DNA of 64,000 nt from Anthopleura xanthogrammica (taxonomy: Eukaryota > Cnidaria > Anthozoa > Actiniaria > Actiniidae). The position numbers were made by a program, and so were the translations under genes. How positions within the stretch are numbered: the stretch's first letter is position 1; every line of letters starts with the position of its first letter. Under the pieces are notes generated by a model. The model searched no databases. It was not told the origin of the DNA and saw nothing but the letters and a program-made list of their open reading frames with translations. Shown here in pieces: positions 13,084 through 24,325 of this stretch. Where the stretch lies: the NCBI GenBank assembly GCA_964019055.1, contig OZ025207.1, positions 16,023,357 to 16,087,356 on the forward strand, in the 5' to 3' direction.

Positions 13084-15221
13084 TTTGACGAAATTGAGGA
13101 CTTTAAGACCTACGTAACTCGGTAGGTAGTCAAAGGTTCGTCTGACGGCGAGAAAATATCGAGAAAGCCTGATAATACTACAAGAACTCCTCGACCTCAA
13201 AACCTTTACTCGACTCACAGTCACTCACAGTCCACTCATGTTTATTGTGATCAGAATCAACCAATCACAGAACGCGATACATGAAGCCGTGTCATCCTTG
13301 CACGTGTTCGCGGCGTGGAAAGCGCGGGAAAAAAGACCGAAAATGGAAAACTTTCCATCAAAAAAGTCATATTTCACCAACTCATGAATGAAAACAAGTT
13401 TATATTTTGACAATTAAGTAATACAAACAAAAATTATCAATGTTCAATCTTTATTATTGAATTTCGTGAGAGATCTTTCGTCGGCGACTCGCTGTTGAAA
13501 TGATGCAATATATACTTGTCACGCCAGTAAAATGTAACGCAAGCGTGTCACGGTTAGCTTTGTGCTTTTTTAATATTACGTAACACTGATAAAAAGATGT
13601 AAATGAGATAAAAGTTTCAAAAAATATAGTAAAATTTTATAAACATGATTGTACAACTAGAGACATTAAAAAAGAACAAGAAAGAGATACAAAAAAATCG
13701 ATTTTTGGACACCAAAAATATTCATAACAAAAAAAAATTGCGGCAAAAAACATAAACTTTTAGAATTTATAAAAATATAACAACAGAGTTATCTTTCTTA
13801 ATCGTTAGCAACAGTAATCTTAAAAAAAAAATCGTTGGGTTTCCTGTGGTATTTCGTATTGGTCCACGCCCTACGTTTTTTGCCATCTCAACTACATTTA
13901 TAATTTACACAATAAATATATCCTGCTCAACAGCGGTTGAAAATATATATACTACTGAGGTAATTATTTGGTTCAGCTGATCACTCAGGAGATGCCTTTG
14001 TTCCCTTCATTTTCATCCGTCACACGAGGCCGGAATTCATTTAGCAATGAATCCATCGCTAGCAAAATAAAAGAATTGAAAGGATGCGAGTGGGATCTTC
14101 CTCCGTAAAACCAAGTATCAAATAAATCGACAATTCGATGTGGTGTCGAAAGTAAATCACGAGCCGTTCGAGAGACTGAGCAATCACTGTGTGATCTTTA
14201 TACATTTCTCACACAATGAAAAATTTTTTTGATGACATAGTCGAAAAAAATATATATTACTAATAGGTTTTGTTTTAGGAAACGATACGGCAAGTTCTAA
14301 GCTATTGTTTGCCGTATTCAGATCACCGTTTCTGATTGGATAATCATCACGGAAATAACTGTTTCGAAGCCATTTCAGTGTAAGTTACACACTGCGATAC
14401 AGAAGCCACGTGCACTCTGTCTTGAATCATGATCAATCAAAAGCGGAAAATGTTGGCTGTTTTTAAAAACATATCTAGTATCCCTAGTGTTCCACTCAAG
14501 TGATAAAAAAATCTTCTCTTCCGATAAGTAGTGGGAAAAGGAAGCTTTTCAATTTCTATTGATTGACAGATGTGAATTATCGATGAGAACTAACAATGCC
14601 GTTCAAGATGTGTGTTAGTAATTGTAATTCGAACATCAGGGAGAATTCTTCAGTTTAATTAAAAACTTAACTAACGTTAATAGTTATGAGCAGGTATCAT
14701 AGAATAGAGCAGTAAGTCTAATTGAAAACATATGGCCGGCATTGTTCCAGTCAAATCAGTGTAGCTGTCGAATGTAAAAGCATAGACAATTTTTATTTTG
14801 GAAGGTGGATCTCATATTCCTTCAAGAATGGGTTTCCTGTGGTTAGTAAATCTTTTTTTGCCCGTTCTCCTTTTTTCTCCTCGTCATTATATCACAACAG
14901 GAACCCCAAGGCAATGTTTTTCGCAGTTGTCGCATAACTTTTGTCGCCAGAATAGCTTTATAGAGATAGTTTATCAGTAAGCAAAAGAAATAATACTCAA
15001 GAGAATAACAAGTGATCTGAAATGGGAAACCAAATATTAGATCCATTCTGTTTTTATTTTGACTCGTATTTTAATTTGCAAATCAGCGGTCATCACCGTA
15101 AACCGAATCAACGTATGATGGTCTATTCTCCTTTCCAAAGGCCGAAAGTACGACTGGTAGTGACCTCGTGGAGCGCGCACAGGATTGTGGGGCTTAATTT
15201 GAGTAAGCAAGATGGCAGAGC
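13084..15221. other. Intergenic region, no gene seen
   Basis: A+T-rich spacer between the SLC7 start and the element cluster at 15.2 kb. Only short open frames are present, none with recognisable domains. It should include the SLC7 promoter on its left side, but no core element could be assigned. Confidence 0.6.
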
Positions 15222-15413
15222 TTAAAGCTACGTATACACGGTGCAGCATTGCGCGCAATATTGCAGGCAATCGATGTTTTCGAGCCATGTCACACGACGC
15301 AACTTGTTACACGCAATGTTGCTGAAGTAGAAAACGATCCTACTTCAGTAACATTGCATGCAATGTTGCACGCAATGTTGCACGCAATGTTGCACCGTGT
15401 GTCTGCACCTTAA
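15222..15413. mobile_element. TTAA-flanked palindromic non-autonomous element
   Basis: The element at 15226-15409 is flanked on each side by TTAA (15222-15225 and 15410-15413). Its ends are inverted (CACGGTGCA near the left end, TGCACCGTG on the right). The interior is built from degenerate GCGCGCAATATTGC-like and GCAATGTTG motifs meeting at a central hairpin (GAAGTAGAAAACGATCC then TACTTC). TTAA flanks suggest piggyBac-type mobilisation, but no transposase is present in the window. Confidence 0.65.
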
Positions 15414-15659
15414 CAGTTTTTGTTCTAATAAAACAATCCCCTATCATCCTTGGCACCAAGAAGTTGATTCCAGTCTTCAGTGTCAATACCACACAACCCG
15501 ACTACGTCGTTCCTATCGAGGTGATTCGTTACTTCTTCACTATGAATAAATAAATGATTAATTTTGCAGGTTTATTAGAAATTTTCATACAAACCCTTGT
15601 TGCCGAAATTCGTCAGGTGGCGCGGCGCTCGGCTACGGCTACATTGATCGAGAGAGACT

Positions 15660-15995
15660 ATAGGATGACGCAATTTGTTGCACGCAATGTTGATGAAGTA
15701 GAAAAAGATTCACTTTATGTTAGAAATCTTTAAGTTTGGATCGACTTAGCGATCGATGTTTCCACCACTTGTGCGCAAGTAAAAAAGCTTTTGAAATTCT
15801 GTGTATTGAGGCGACGTTTTCTACCAAACGCAACATCCCCCATTCTAATATGCAAGCCAATTATAGGTGTACTCTTAGCAAAGCTAGCATTTTTGATCTT
15901 TGATAACCTATTTTCCAGTTCGGAAAAAGATTCTACTTCAGCAACATTGCCTGCAATATTACGCGCAAAGTTGTACGGTGTGTCTGCACCTTTAA
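15660..15995. mobile_element. Second TTAA-type element carrying a gene fragment
   Basis: Related to the element at 15226-15409: it shares CACGCAATGTTGATGAAGTAG on the left and CTACTTCAGCAACATTGC, then CGGTGTGTCTGCACCT and a terminal TTAA, on the right. The left end is diverged or lost before about 15660. At the exact centre, between GAAAAAGATT and GAAAAAGATT, sits a 213-bp piece of the neighbouring glycosyltransferase gene (annotated separately). Confidence 0.7.
15711..15923 (-). pseudogene. Glycosyltransferase exon fragment inside a MITE
   Basis: Matches 16535-16748, in the same orientation, at about 97% by eye: four substitutions plus a clustered 1-bp deletion near 15740. The deletion breaks the reading frame relative to the parent. 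The source covers about residues 350-421 of the fucosyltransferase-like protein, including its HIRMGD motif. With no start, no stop and a frameshift, it is a non-functional copy. Confidence 0.9.
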
Positions 15996-16213
15996 GAATT
16001 CGTGGTACGCCTTAGAACAGATAGAATACAGCAACTAAACTGCGGGAAAGGCGGACTGGTATGCGCGCAACGGCGTCACTTAATGCGCTTTTCATATTGC
16101 TGTAATGCTGCCTCTCCATAGCCTATTTTAGACGGCCTATGAATGCGATGAAGTTAATTCTATCGAAAATCGCTATATAGGAATAAAGTCTGTAATTTTG
16201 TTTCAATTTGTTA

Positions 16214-16219
16214 TTTATT
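16214..16219 (-). terminator. Poly-A signal AATAAA
   Basis: TTTATT on the plus strand, just downstream of the stop codon of the fucosyltransferase-like gene. The short distance implies a very short 3' UTR or a further signal downstream. Confidence 0.5.
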
Positions 16220-16230
16220 GTCTGTGATGC

Positions 16231-18199
16231 TCAATGTATTTTCTTGAGTCTGTGTTTCACAATACCGCAGCTTTCTCCAAAGGTAAAAGAATTCATGCCA
16301 TGATAGTTGATGCCAAGCGCTGAGGTCCCGAAAGTACTATTTGATAAAATGAGGAAAAAACACTCAGCCAATAAAAAATGATCCAGCAAAACTCCCGTCA
16401 CTCCTTCGTACGTTGGAAACCGTTGTTTCTGGAAGATTCCGATGTGTTCTGGCTCCACATCTAATGTCAGAACTTTGCCAGGATATTGTTGTAAACCGTA
16501 CTCTTTGACCGCAATGTGATCAGTAGCTAAGAACCACTTTATGTTAGAAATCTTTAAGTTTGGATTAGACTTAGCGATCGATTTTTCCACCACTTGTGCG
16601 CAAGTAAAAAAGCTTTTGAAATTCTGTGTATTGAGGCGACGTTTTCTACCAAACGCAACATCCCCCATTCTAATATGCAAGCCAATTATAGGCGTACTCT
16701 CAGCAAAGCTCGCATTTTTGATCTTTGATAACCTATTTTCCAGTTCGGGAGATCTCTGGAAGAGAAATTCGTAAGAGCATCCTACAAGGAGGTATTTTAA
16801 AGGCGGGAGTATAATTCCCATTTCATCAGCCAATTGAGATAGGTACGGATTTGACCATATCTCTTGCGCAAAGTTCCACGTTGCGGTAATAACTTCAACA
16901 GGTCGGTCAAAATAGCTGTTAAAGTCAACACTACGAAACCAATGCGCAAAATCCGGATACAAATTACCAGGTTTTTCAAAGTCTTCATGTTGTAATTTCT
17001 TAGGCAATCCTTTGCCCCAGTAATGCGTTCTAGATTCAAGGCCTCTTAAATTAGCTACAGCATAATTCCATTTGATTCGTTTTGGCCAAAGAAAATTTTC
17101 TAGTGCCAGGGGCGCTGGGTCATTCCAGTCTATGAGAAAAGCTCTTTTTGTAAGAACTGCTAGGAAAAACAAGGACGAAATTCCGCCAATTCGGTTGCCA
17201 TATCCCGCACAACCATAGCCTTTTCCTTTACAAGAATAGACCAAGAATTTCCGAGGGCGTATGGACTTGAGTATTTCATCATGCATAACTGCATAGTCCT
17301 CTTGCCAGCCCTCTCCACAAAGTTTATGACTATTTAAACGTTTCTTATTGGTATCCAAATATACATGAGATAAGTTAACAACTTTGTCTTTGTCCCATAA
17401 GCCGAAACTGGAGCTAGGCTTCACGGTTCTTCTACGAGGCATTTTTACTTTCTCTTTTTTTTTATTGCTTTGGTATTCTTCATTTAAAATTGTTTGAGGT
17501 TTCCTTTTCGGTTTTGACAAAGTTCGATGGCGTCTTTTATGTCTTTTTCGCCGAGGTTCTTCCAGTCTACTGTAGTCTTCTTTAAGATGAACCATCTTTC
17601 CTTGAACGTGGAGAACGTTTCCAAATGAGTCTTGAAATACTCTGTTGAATGCTACATTAGGTACTGGAAAACAAATGGGGGAAAAGTCGTTAATTTATTG
17701 AGTACAAATTGCGCTTACTCCGCGGGAGAGAACAACACATCAAACAAACTCAACTCACATATAATCCAGTCAATTACCCATCACTCCCTGCGCGATTACA
17801 TTATATTGCATTCTAAATCTGTTTTCGTTGCAGTCAAAACTGTCACTAAGAAAATGAGGCATAGCGAGGACCCAGTATCTGGGGGCACCTAGAATAAAAA
17901 CGTAAAATTGGGGGGGGGGGGGCACGTGCCCGCCCCCTTCCAACGCCAGTGGCATTGCCATCATCCATCAAACAAAAAAGGCTCGATCTGAAAATTTTAG
18001 GGGCCATCCCCTCTCCCTTGCCCTCCTCTCTACGCCACTGCTAAGAAACATAGTCGAAATTCTTACCCATAACTTGTCGAGGTGTCCATGACATCTGACT
18101 AACCACCATCAAAAATAAAGCACAGGTTAAAGGAATAATAAATATGGAGCTTTTCAGAGAAAACTGTCTGCGAAGCCATCGTGGACGCCAAAGCCTCAT
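16231..18199 (-). CDS. Fucosyltransferase-superfamily type II membrane protein
   Basis: Probable Golgi glycosyltransferase; donor and acceptor sugars are unknown. Exons 18067-18199 and 16231-17663 (minus strand) join in frame at GT-AG sites to give 521 residues. Exon 1 encodes a short basic N-terminus (MRLWRPRWLRRQ) and one hydrophobic helix at about residues 15-35, a signal anchor. Residues 68-125 are a very basic stem (KKRHKRRHR-type). The catalytic part carries GYGNRIGG at about 198-205, HIRMGD at about 374-379, and a C-terminal LILSNSTFGTSALG segment. These resemble the G-x-GNR, HxR and STFG motifs of the alpha-1,2/alpha-1,6 fucosyltransferase fold (plant FUT1, NodZ, FUT8). The resemblance is from memory and distant, so 'fucosyltransferase' should be read as fold, not proven activity. 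The poly-A signal AATAAA lies at 16214-16219, 12 bp past the stop. A fragment of this gene is duplicated at 15711-15923. Confidence 0.75.
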
Positions 18200-18671
18200 A
18201 AAGCACCAGTCAGATGTGGAAAAGCTACAAGTAGTACACTTGCCAAGCTATGGGGAAAAATACGAGAGAAAAGTCTAATGGACTAGATTGAAATTCAAGA
18301 ACTTAATTTTAGGATGGGAATAAATTAGTCTATAGCTGTTATCAGGTAGATAGATATGAATTAGTCATATGGCGTAAGTGTGAATAATATACATATATCA
18401 TATGTCTGACACCTTCCCTAGGACCACTCAATATTAATGTATTTTAAAGTGGATTCTAAGGCGAAAGGAATTAATATGCCTTTTGGGCATCTAAATGGCG
18501 CCCAAGCCAAACTGGTGCTTGTATTTCCTACTCTAGAATACTCTAGAAGGGAGAGCGTACATGTTTTGGAAGTGAAAAATCAAGGTTAAATTCCAATTGG
18601 AATCACCAGGCAGTCAAAGAAGAACCACTTTGTGGAATCCACTGTTAATTCCCATTTCTTTTAATTTCTTT

Positions 18672-18938
18672 AAGTGAAAATTCGTAGGTAGGAGGAATTG
18701 TAAAACAAACTCAAAGATTTTGAGAGCTTAAGTCTCAAAGCTGAAAATTGGAGATTGGAGATTTAGATTTTCGCTCAAATTGGATCCATGTTTCGAAATA
18801 AGAAAAGTGAAAATTCGTAAGTAGGAGGAATTGTAAAACAAACTCAAGGATTTTGAGAGCTTAAGTCTCAAAGCTGAAAATTGGAGATTGGAGATTTAGA
18901 TTTTCGCTAAAATTAGATCCATGTTTCGAAATGAGAAA
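18672..18938. repeat. Two-copy tandem repeat, about 133 bp
   Basis: The block beginning 'aagtgaaaattcgtaggtag' (second copy at about 18806) is repeated nearly perfectly, including GAGAGCTTAAGTCTCAAAGC and GGAGATTGGAGATTTAG. Confidence 0.9.
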
Positions 18939-21604
18939 TCTAAATTTCGTCTAGCATCAGGTTTCGTTTCCTGTTTTTGTATGAATGAAAGCAAGGATAT
19001 TAACAAGAGAAAGTGCAAAAATGCTCAAGAAATTTATCGTAGACTTTTTCCTCACTAAGCTCTTGCAGTCTGTCTGTTTCGAATGGTGTGTCCTTGAACT
19101 TTTTTGCCTCCGTTCGAAAAGGGAATTTGAACAAATATATAATTATATTTAAGACAGAAATCAGGGTTTGCAGACGTATAAGTAAAGTAAGACAGATAAC
19201 TAAAAAGGAAGGCATTTACGACATCAAATAAGGTGCTGCGCGCATCCCCCCCAAAAAAAGGAAAACTGAAGAAAAGTCGGGTCTTGTTCCGATAGAAAAG
19301 GAACTGTACACCGATGCACTTGTTACTGTGTTGCATAATGATAAAACTGTTACATTGATAAAACAAGATTGCTGTGCTGTCATTTTGTCGAAAATTTCAT
19401 CATTGCGTCTATAAGCACAATACTAGTGCATTCATTATTCACGTTCTAATTCCATTTAATCCTAATACCTGCCTCCTTTTTCAATAAGCACAAGCGAATC
19501 TCGGTAGAAATGTGCTTAGAACAACCAACTAGTCCATTTAAAACAGATTGGAATGAAACAGTATTGTTGAAAAAGTATTTGCTGAAGTAAAACACGCAGA
19601 TGCCAAGACATAAAATTAATAAACTTACCCTAAAATGGCTGACAAAAGTTGAATACCAGAATTAGCTAGTATTTAAAGCAGATTTACTTGGTGTGTGAGT
19701 CTTTGAAATCAGTCGAAATTCGCTTTGAAATTCCTAATGAGCAAACGCCAAAAGGGTTGGCTCTTTTCAGTGCTAGTAAGACTAGGCTTTTGTAGAGTAA
19801 TGAACTCGAGGTTTAGTTAACATGATGTTACGCTTGCCAGCTGCAATATCCTGGTACTTAAAAAGCAATCAAACTCCCACCAATCCTGGATACGCCGTAA
19901 CCGGAGACTATATTACTAGTGACTTTGGAGACCAATTATACTATAATACCAATGGCGTTCGGCAGCTAGTGAAGGCTGAGTTAATCTGGTGGTCAACGTT
20001 TCAGTATAAACACTGTTGAAACACTACCAGCTCGAGGATAACCACAAGACCTTGAGTCGCCTAAACTTACCACAATCTCCATCACGAAACACCAAGTATG
20101 ATATGTCTGAGATTGAGATCAAAAGTGAGTGGTTTTGGGTGAAGATAAGATTATTACAAACTTCTTGACTGAGTACAGCCAAAGTGATTAAATTTTAAGA
20201 GAAAAAGAGGGCCATAAAAGCAATGGTGCACGTCGCGTGCTACATGGGATCAATGAAAACGAAACTACTACTGAGATAAAATAACAAGAAAGATCGTATT
20301 CCAGGAGAATTGTATAGGAATAAACTTTTTTCTGTTAATCTTATCTCGAAAATGATTTTTTGTGAGTGGGCTAAAAATTGAACAGCAAAACAAGAGCTTT
20401 GCAAATAACTTGTTCTGGATTCGCCTGCATAGAACCATATTATTTCCATAACAGTGATTGATTTTTCCCCAGCGTTTGATCATCCTGAAGTGATTGAATG
20501 CAAGGTTACGCGGAGAAAATCTATTGTTGCAACTAACATAGCAGCCGCGTGAGAAAGACAGACTAAAATAGACGATATGAAGAAACTGTGCTGCAAAAAA
20601 TGTGTGCAAATTTGTTCATTTACAGTATTAGTCTTGGCCCGTCCTTTTTAGCAGGCTAATTCTGCGGAAACGAAGAAAGCCGGCCTGACTTTTTCTCCCA
20701 TGTCGCGGTTTTGATCGCGGAAACAGGTATCAAAAAGCATCTTTTCTATAAGAAGATTTCCTGGTTTATAGTTTAGCGAATTAATTCTGCTTAATTCCTA
20801 AAGAAAACGAAGCCAAAATACGAAAATAAAACTGCACTATATATATGAACACAATCTCTACTTCTTAATACCCTCTTTTTGCCATATTTTTTTTTCCTGT
20901 ATAGGACTTATAGTTTGGGATTTTTGATTGAATACCGCTGGAGCCAACTCCAACAGCAAGTCAAGAGGATTACTAGATATTAAATTTTTAAACCGCAAGG
21001 AAACCAGACGGGTCGTTTCTCAGATCTGCTAATTTTACGTCGGCTTCTGAATAGTAACGATAAATTCTTAAGCACGCCATTGCTAGTTTCGATTATTATA
21101 TAGCTTGGCATTTGTAATTATGTCTTGTTGCTGCTGTTGTTGTGGTTGTTGTTGTTACTTCTTCTGCAGAAGCGTTTTGGGATAGACTTGGAAACGTTTA
21201 CCAAGAGGTTTCTCTTGCTTTTATTTGCAATTGCGAAAGTTTTGATAAGTCACGCGACTGAAATACAAAACGTGCATTGATTGGTTGGCTGCGGTGCACA
21301 CAGAATCGTTAAAAAATGAAATTACATAAAACGTCCGCTTCTGTTTTGGCTGCATGTCTGGGAACTGTAGTGCGTTCGAAAAGCAAGAGAAACAGTGAGC
21401 AGCACCTGATCATGGACTTGGATCCTCTGTATATGAAGGAATGTCTCGCAATTTGATATCTGGGATGGTTGAGCGTCAGCCTTCTTTTCTGGTTTATAAC
21501 TATGTAATGGCCTGTAATACCGTTGCAATGTTTAGCCGATTAAGTTAAGTAAAATGTATCCTGTTGCATTGGTCGAATTCTTAAACGGAATGTTGGGTCG
21601 CTAA

Positions 21605-21760
21605 ACTACAAGGAAGTCTGATGAAGATAAAGAAAATGAGAAACGGAAGAAAAGAAGAAAGAGAAAAGAGAAAAAGAGAAAAGAAAAGAAGGAAAGGAAA
21701 ACGAGGGAAGGAAAGAAAAGGAAAGCGAGAAGAAGTGAAGAAAAAAAGAATAGAAGATAG
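21605..21760. repeat. Purine-rich GAAA/GGAAA tract
   Basis: Almost pure A and G on the plus strand. It yields Lys/Arg-rich or Phe/Ser/Leu-rich open frames that have no family resemblance and are treated as compositional artefacts. Confidence 0.85.
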
Positions 21761-22349
21761 AAATCCGAAATACAATCTTCCTTCAAATCGGCATATTTCT
21801 AATGGAGGACTCTCCTATTCAAGAGGCATAGCAATCATATTTGACGCTAGCTCTTAACTGATAACACATAAACTATATAGTAATAGATATAACACTCATA
21901 ATTTTTTTCAACTAAGCATAGCTATTTTATTATAGTTTTCTCTAGAGTACATGCTTTTTTAAATAACTTGAAAGAGTATTTATGAAATCTGATTACTTTT
22001 CGCTGAGTGACTTAACGAGAGATTTTGTGGTAATATTCCGAATTTTTGTTTTAATTCTAAATTGAGTAGAAAAGTAGAAATCTTTTTCGAAAAAAATATA
22101 GGAATGAAAAATCTAAGTTGTCTAACTTTTTATTAATATTACAATCAGATGAAAGTGGTTTTGTAGAACTAAAGTAAATAAAGAGAGGTTTGCAGGCTTT
22201 GGTTTATCAAATTATTGAGTCCCACTTAAAAAAGCTTACTATGGTACGGTTTATAAAGATGACAGGAATGATTAGATTGAGAAGAGAGTGATAAACACTG
22301 ATTGTATTCTAGAAAGAGGACTTTTATTACCAATTAAGACCTTTAAGTT

Positions 22350-22590
22350 TTATTGAACCCTGAAACAATTAACCTCTGGGCTGATCTAAGTCAAGGAACA
22401 CATAACTTACAGATTGACCCCTGAAACAACCTCTTGGCTGATCAAAGTCAGGGCATGGCTAACTCACAGATCAAACCATTAACAACCTCTAGGCTGATCT
22501 AAGTCAGGGCATGGCTAACTCACAGAACCAACTCTGAAACAACCTCTGGGCTGATCTAAGTCAGGGCATGGCTAACTCACAAACCGAAGT
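22350..22590. repeat. Tandem repeat, about 60-65 bp unit, four copies
   Basis: Unit built around CTGGGCTGATCTAAGTCAGG and GGCATGGCTAACTCACAGA. A single related unit sits at 37795-37845 next to a SINE copy, so the array is probably an amplified piece of that dispersed element. Confidence 0.85.
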
Positions 22591-23079
22591 AGAATTTAGC
22601 GTGGAAAAAAAACAACAAGAGAAAACAAAAGAAATGAATGTTTTAAACAGAGAAAAAATGAGGAAAATAAAGAGCTGAATTAAGGAAGAAGAAAAAAATG
22701 CGAGGAGATTATAGGGACTGGAATATCTTTTTCTCAGAATACCACAACATTGATTACAAGTTTATCAACATCTTCGGAGCAATTACTTTTTTACTTCGAA
22801 AGAGAAACCGAAGAAAGATAAGACAAATATAACAAACTAACAAAAATTTATTATAGTTAATAGGTACTTGAATTTCTAATAATGGAAAGTCAATATTAAT
22901 ATATTTTTTCGGTTTTTATTAATTTTTGGGAACAGAAAATTGAAAAAGGGTGGATACGTGCATTGCACGATTAGAGAAGCATGATAAATGACAAGTAAAC
23001 TAAAAAAAAATTAAAACAAAGGAAGGAAGAAATAAGAAGGAAAGAAAAGGAGGTAGCTACAGGCAAGCAGAAAAGCAAA

Positions 23080-23300
23080 AAAACCTAGGAAGCAAGGAAG
23101 CAAGGAAGCAAGGAAGCAAGGAAGCAAGGAAGCAAGGAAGCAAGGAGCAAGGAAGCAAGAAACAAGGAAGCAAGAAACAAGGATGCAAGAAAGCAAGGAA
23201 GCAAGCAAGGAGGCAAGCAAGCAAGAAAGCAAGTAAACAATGCAACGAAGCAAGTAAACAAGGAAACAAGGAACTAAAGAAGAAAGGAAGGGAGGAAGCA
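23080..23300. repeat. GGAAGCAA octanucleotide array
   Basis: Degenerate runs of GGAAGCAA, GCAAGAAA and related octamers. The minus strand reads as Leu/Phe/Cys-rich open frames (LLPCFLASL) with no biological support. Confidence 0.9.
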
Positions 23301-24208
23301 AGGAAAATTCCTAAGAAAACAATGGAACGATGGAGAACGAAGGAGCTGATAAAGGTATAAAAATGAAAATATAAAGTTTCAGCCACGATGCACTTAATGC
23401 TTAATTTCATAATCTTTATCAGCTTATCGTTAAAAATCAAAAGTATATTTGTGTTGCAAATAACGAAGACCATTACCAACCAATCAAATGATGCCAGGTA
23501 AAAGCTAAGTCGTTATGATTGGATGATACGATAGTGAACGCACCAATCACATTGCATTTATCTCAAGAGCCATCAGTAACAACTGTTCCAATAATGATCT
23601 AAATCTATTAGGTATAAACGTGTCTTTGATTTATCACAAGTGCACAGTTAGGCACTTGGAATACATGTTGTGCAGTTTCATTACTGCTATTTTCATAAAC
23701 ATGTGAACTCGGTATCTGCGAGCTGCACGCTGAAATTTGGTTTTTCGCTTCCATCGATTAAAAATAATCAGTCGGTACCTTTTATATTTTTGACTGACGG
23801 CAGTGAAACACCAAATTCCAACGGGCAACTAGCAACTACAGAGTTCGCGTGTTTATGAAAATTGCAGTAAGTCAGTGTACTAGTATCATAAAATATTTGA
23901 TGCACGCCAAGTTATTTTGTTTTAGTATTCTAGGATTTTATCCTCTCAAAAATCTGGTATTTCAAAAAGGGTATGGAAGGAACCAATGTGGGAGGGAAGG
24001 ACGGCTGCCATGGCTACACTCATCCCTCTCCCAAAAAAGTCTGTTTCTAATATTTTTCTTCCTAATTTACTACCAATAATTCTATTAACTTAGTAGCGCA
24101 TATTCTATTTTCCTAGACATGTACCACTACGACGTCATGTGGTACCAACCCTTATGTAAAAAAATAATTCACTAAAATGATTCTTCAAAATCACTAAGAA
24201 AAAACAAT

Positions 24209-24325
24209 ATAGAACTCTTACAGCATGTCGGAGTGTAGCTCAATTTGACAAAACAATAGGTTCCAATTCTCAGGAGATGGAATTTTTTTTTGTTTTGTCC
24301 TCCAAATTGTGTGAAAGGAATCTAT
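24209..24325. repeat. TAGACCCC-type MITE, diverged copy
   Basis: Shares the core AGCTCAATTT, ACAAAACAATAGGTTCCAAT and TTTGTCCTCCAAATTG with copies at 42291-42410, 54313-54434, 60261-60394 and 61097-61218, in the opposite orientation. About 115-135 bp, almost entirely palindromic. Confidence 0.75.

Noticed and set aside
15791..16015. 74-codon plus-strand open frame
   Set aside because: Antisense shadow of the glycosyltransferase fragment captured in the MITE.
23011..23479. Leu/Phe/Cys-rich minus-strand open frames resembling a membrane protein
   Set aside because: Translation of a GGAAGCAA repeat; the hydrophobicity comes from base composition.
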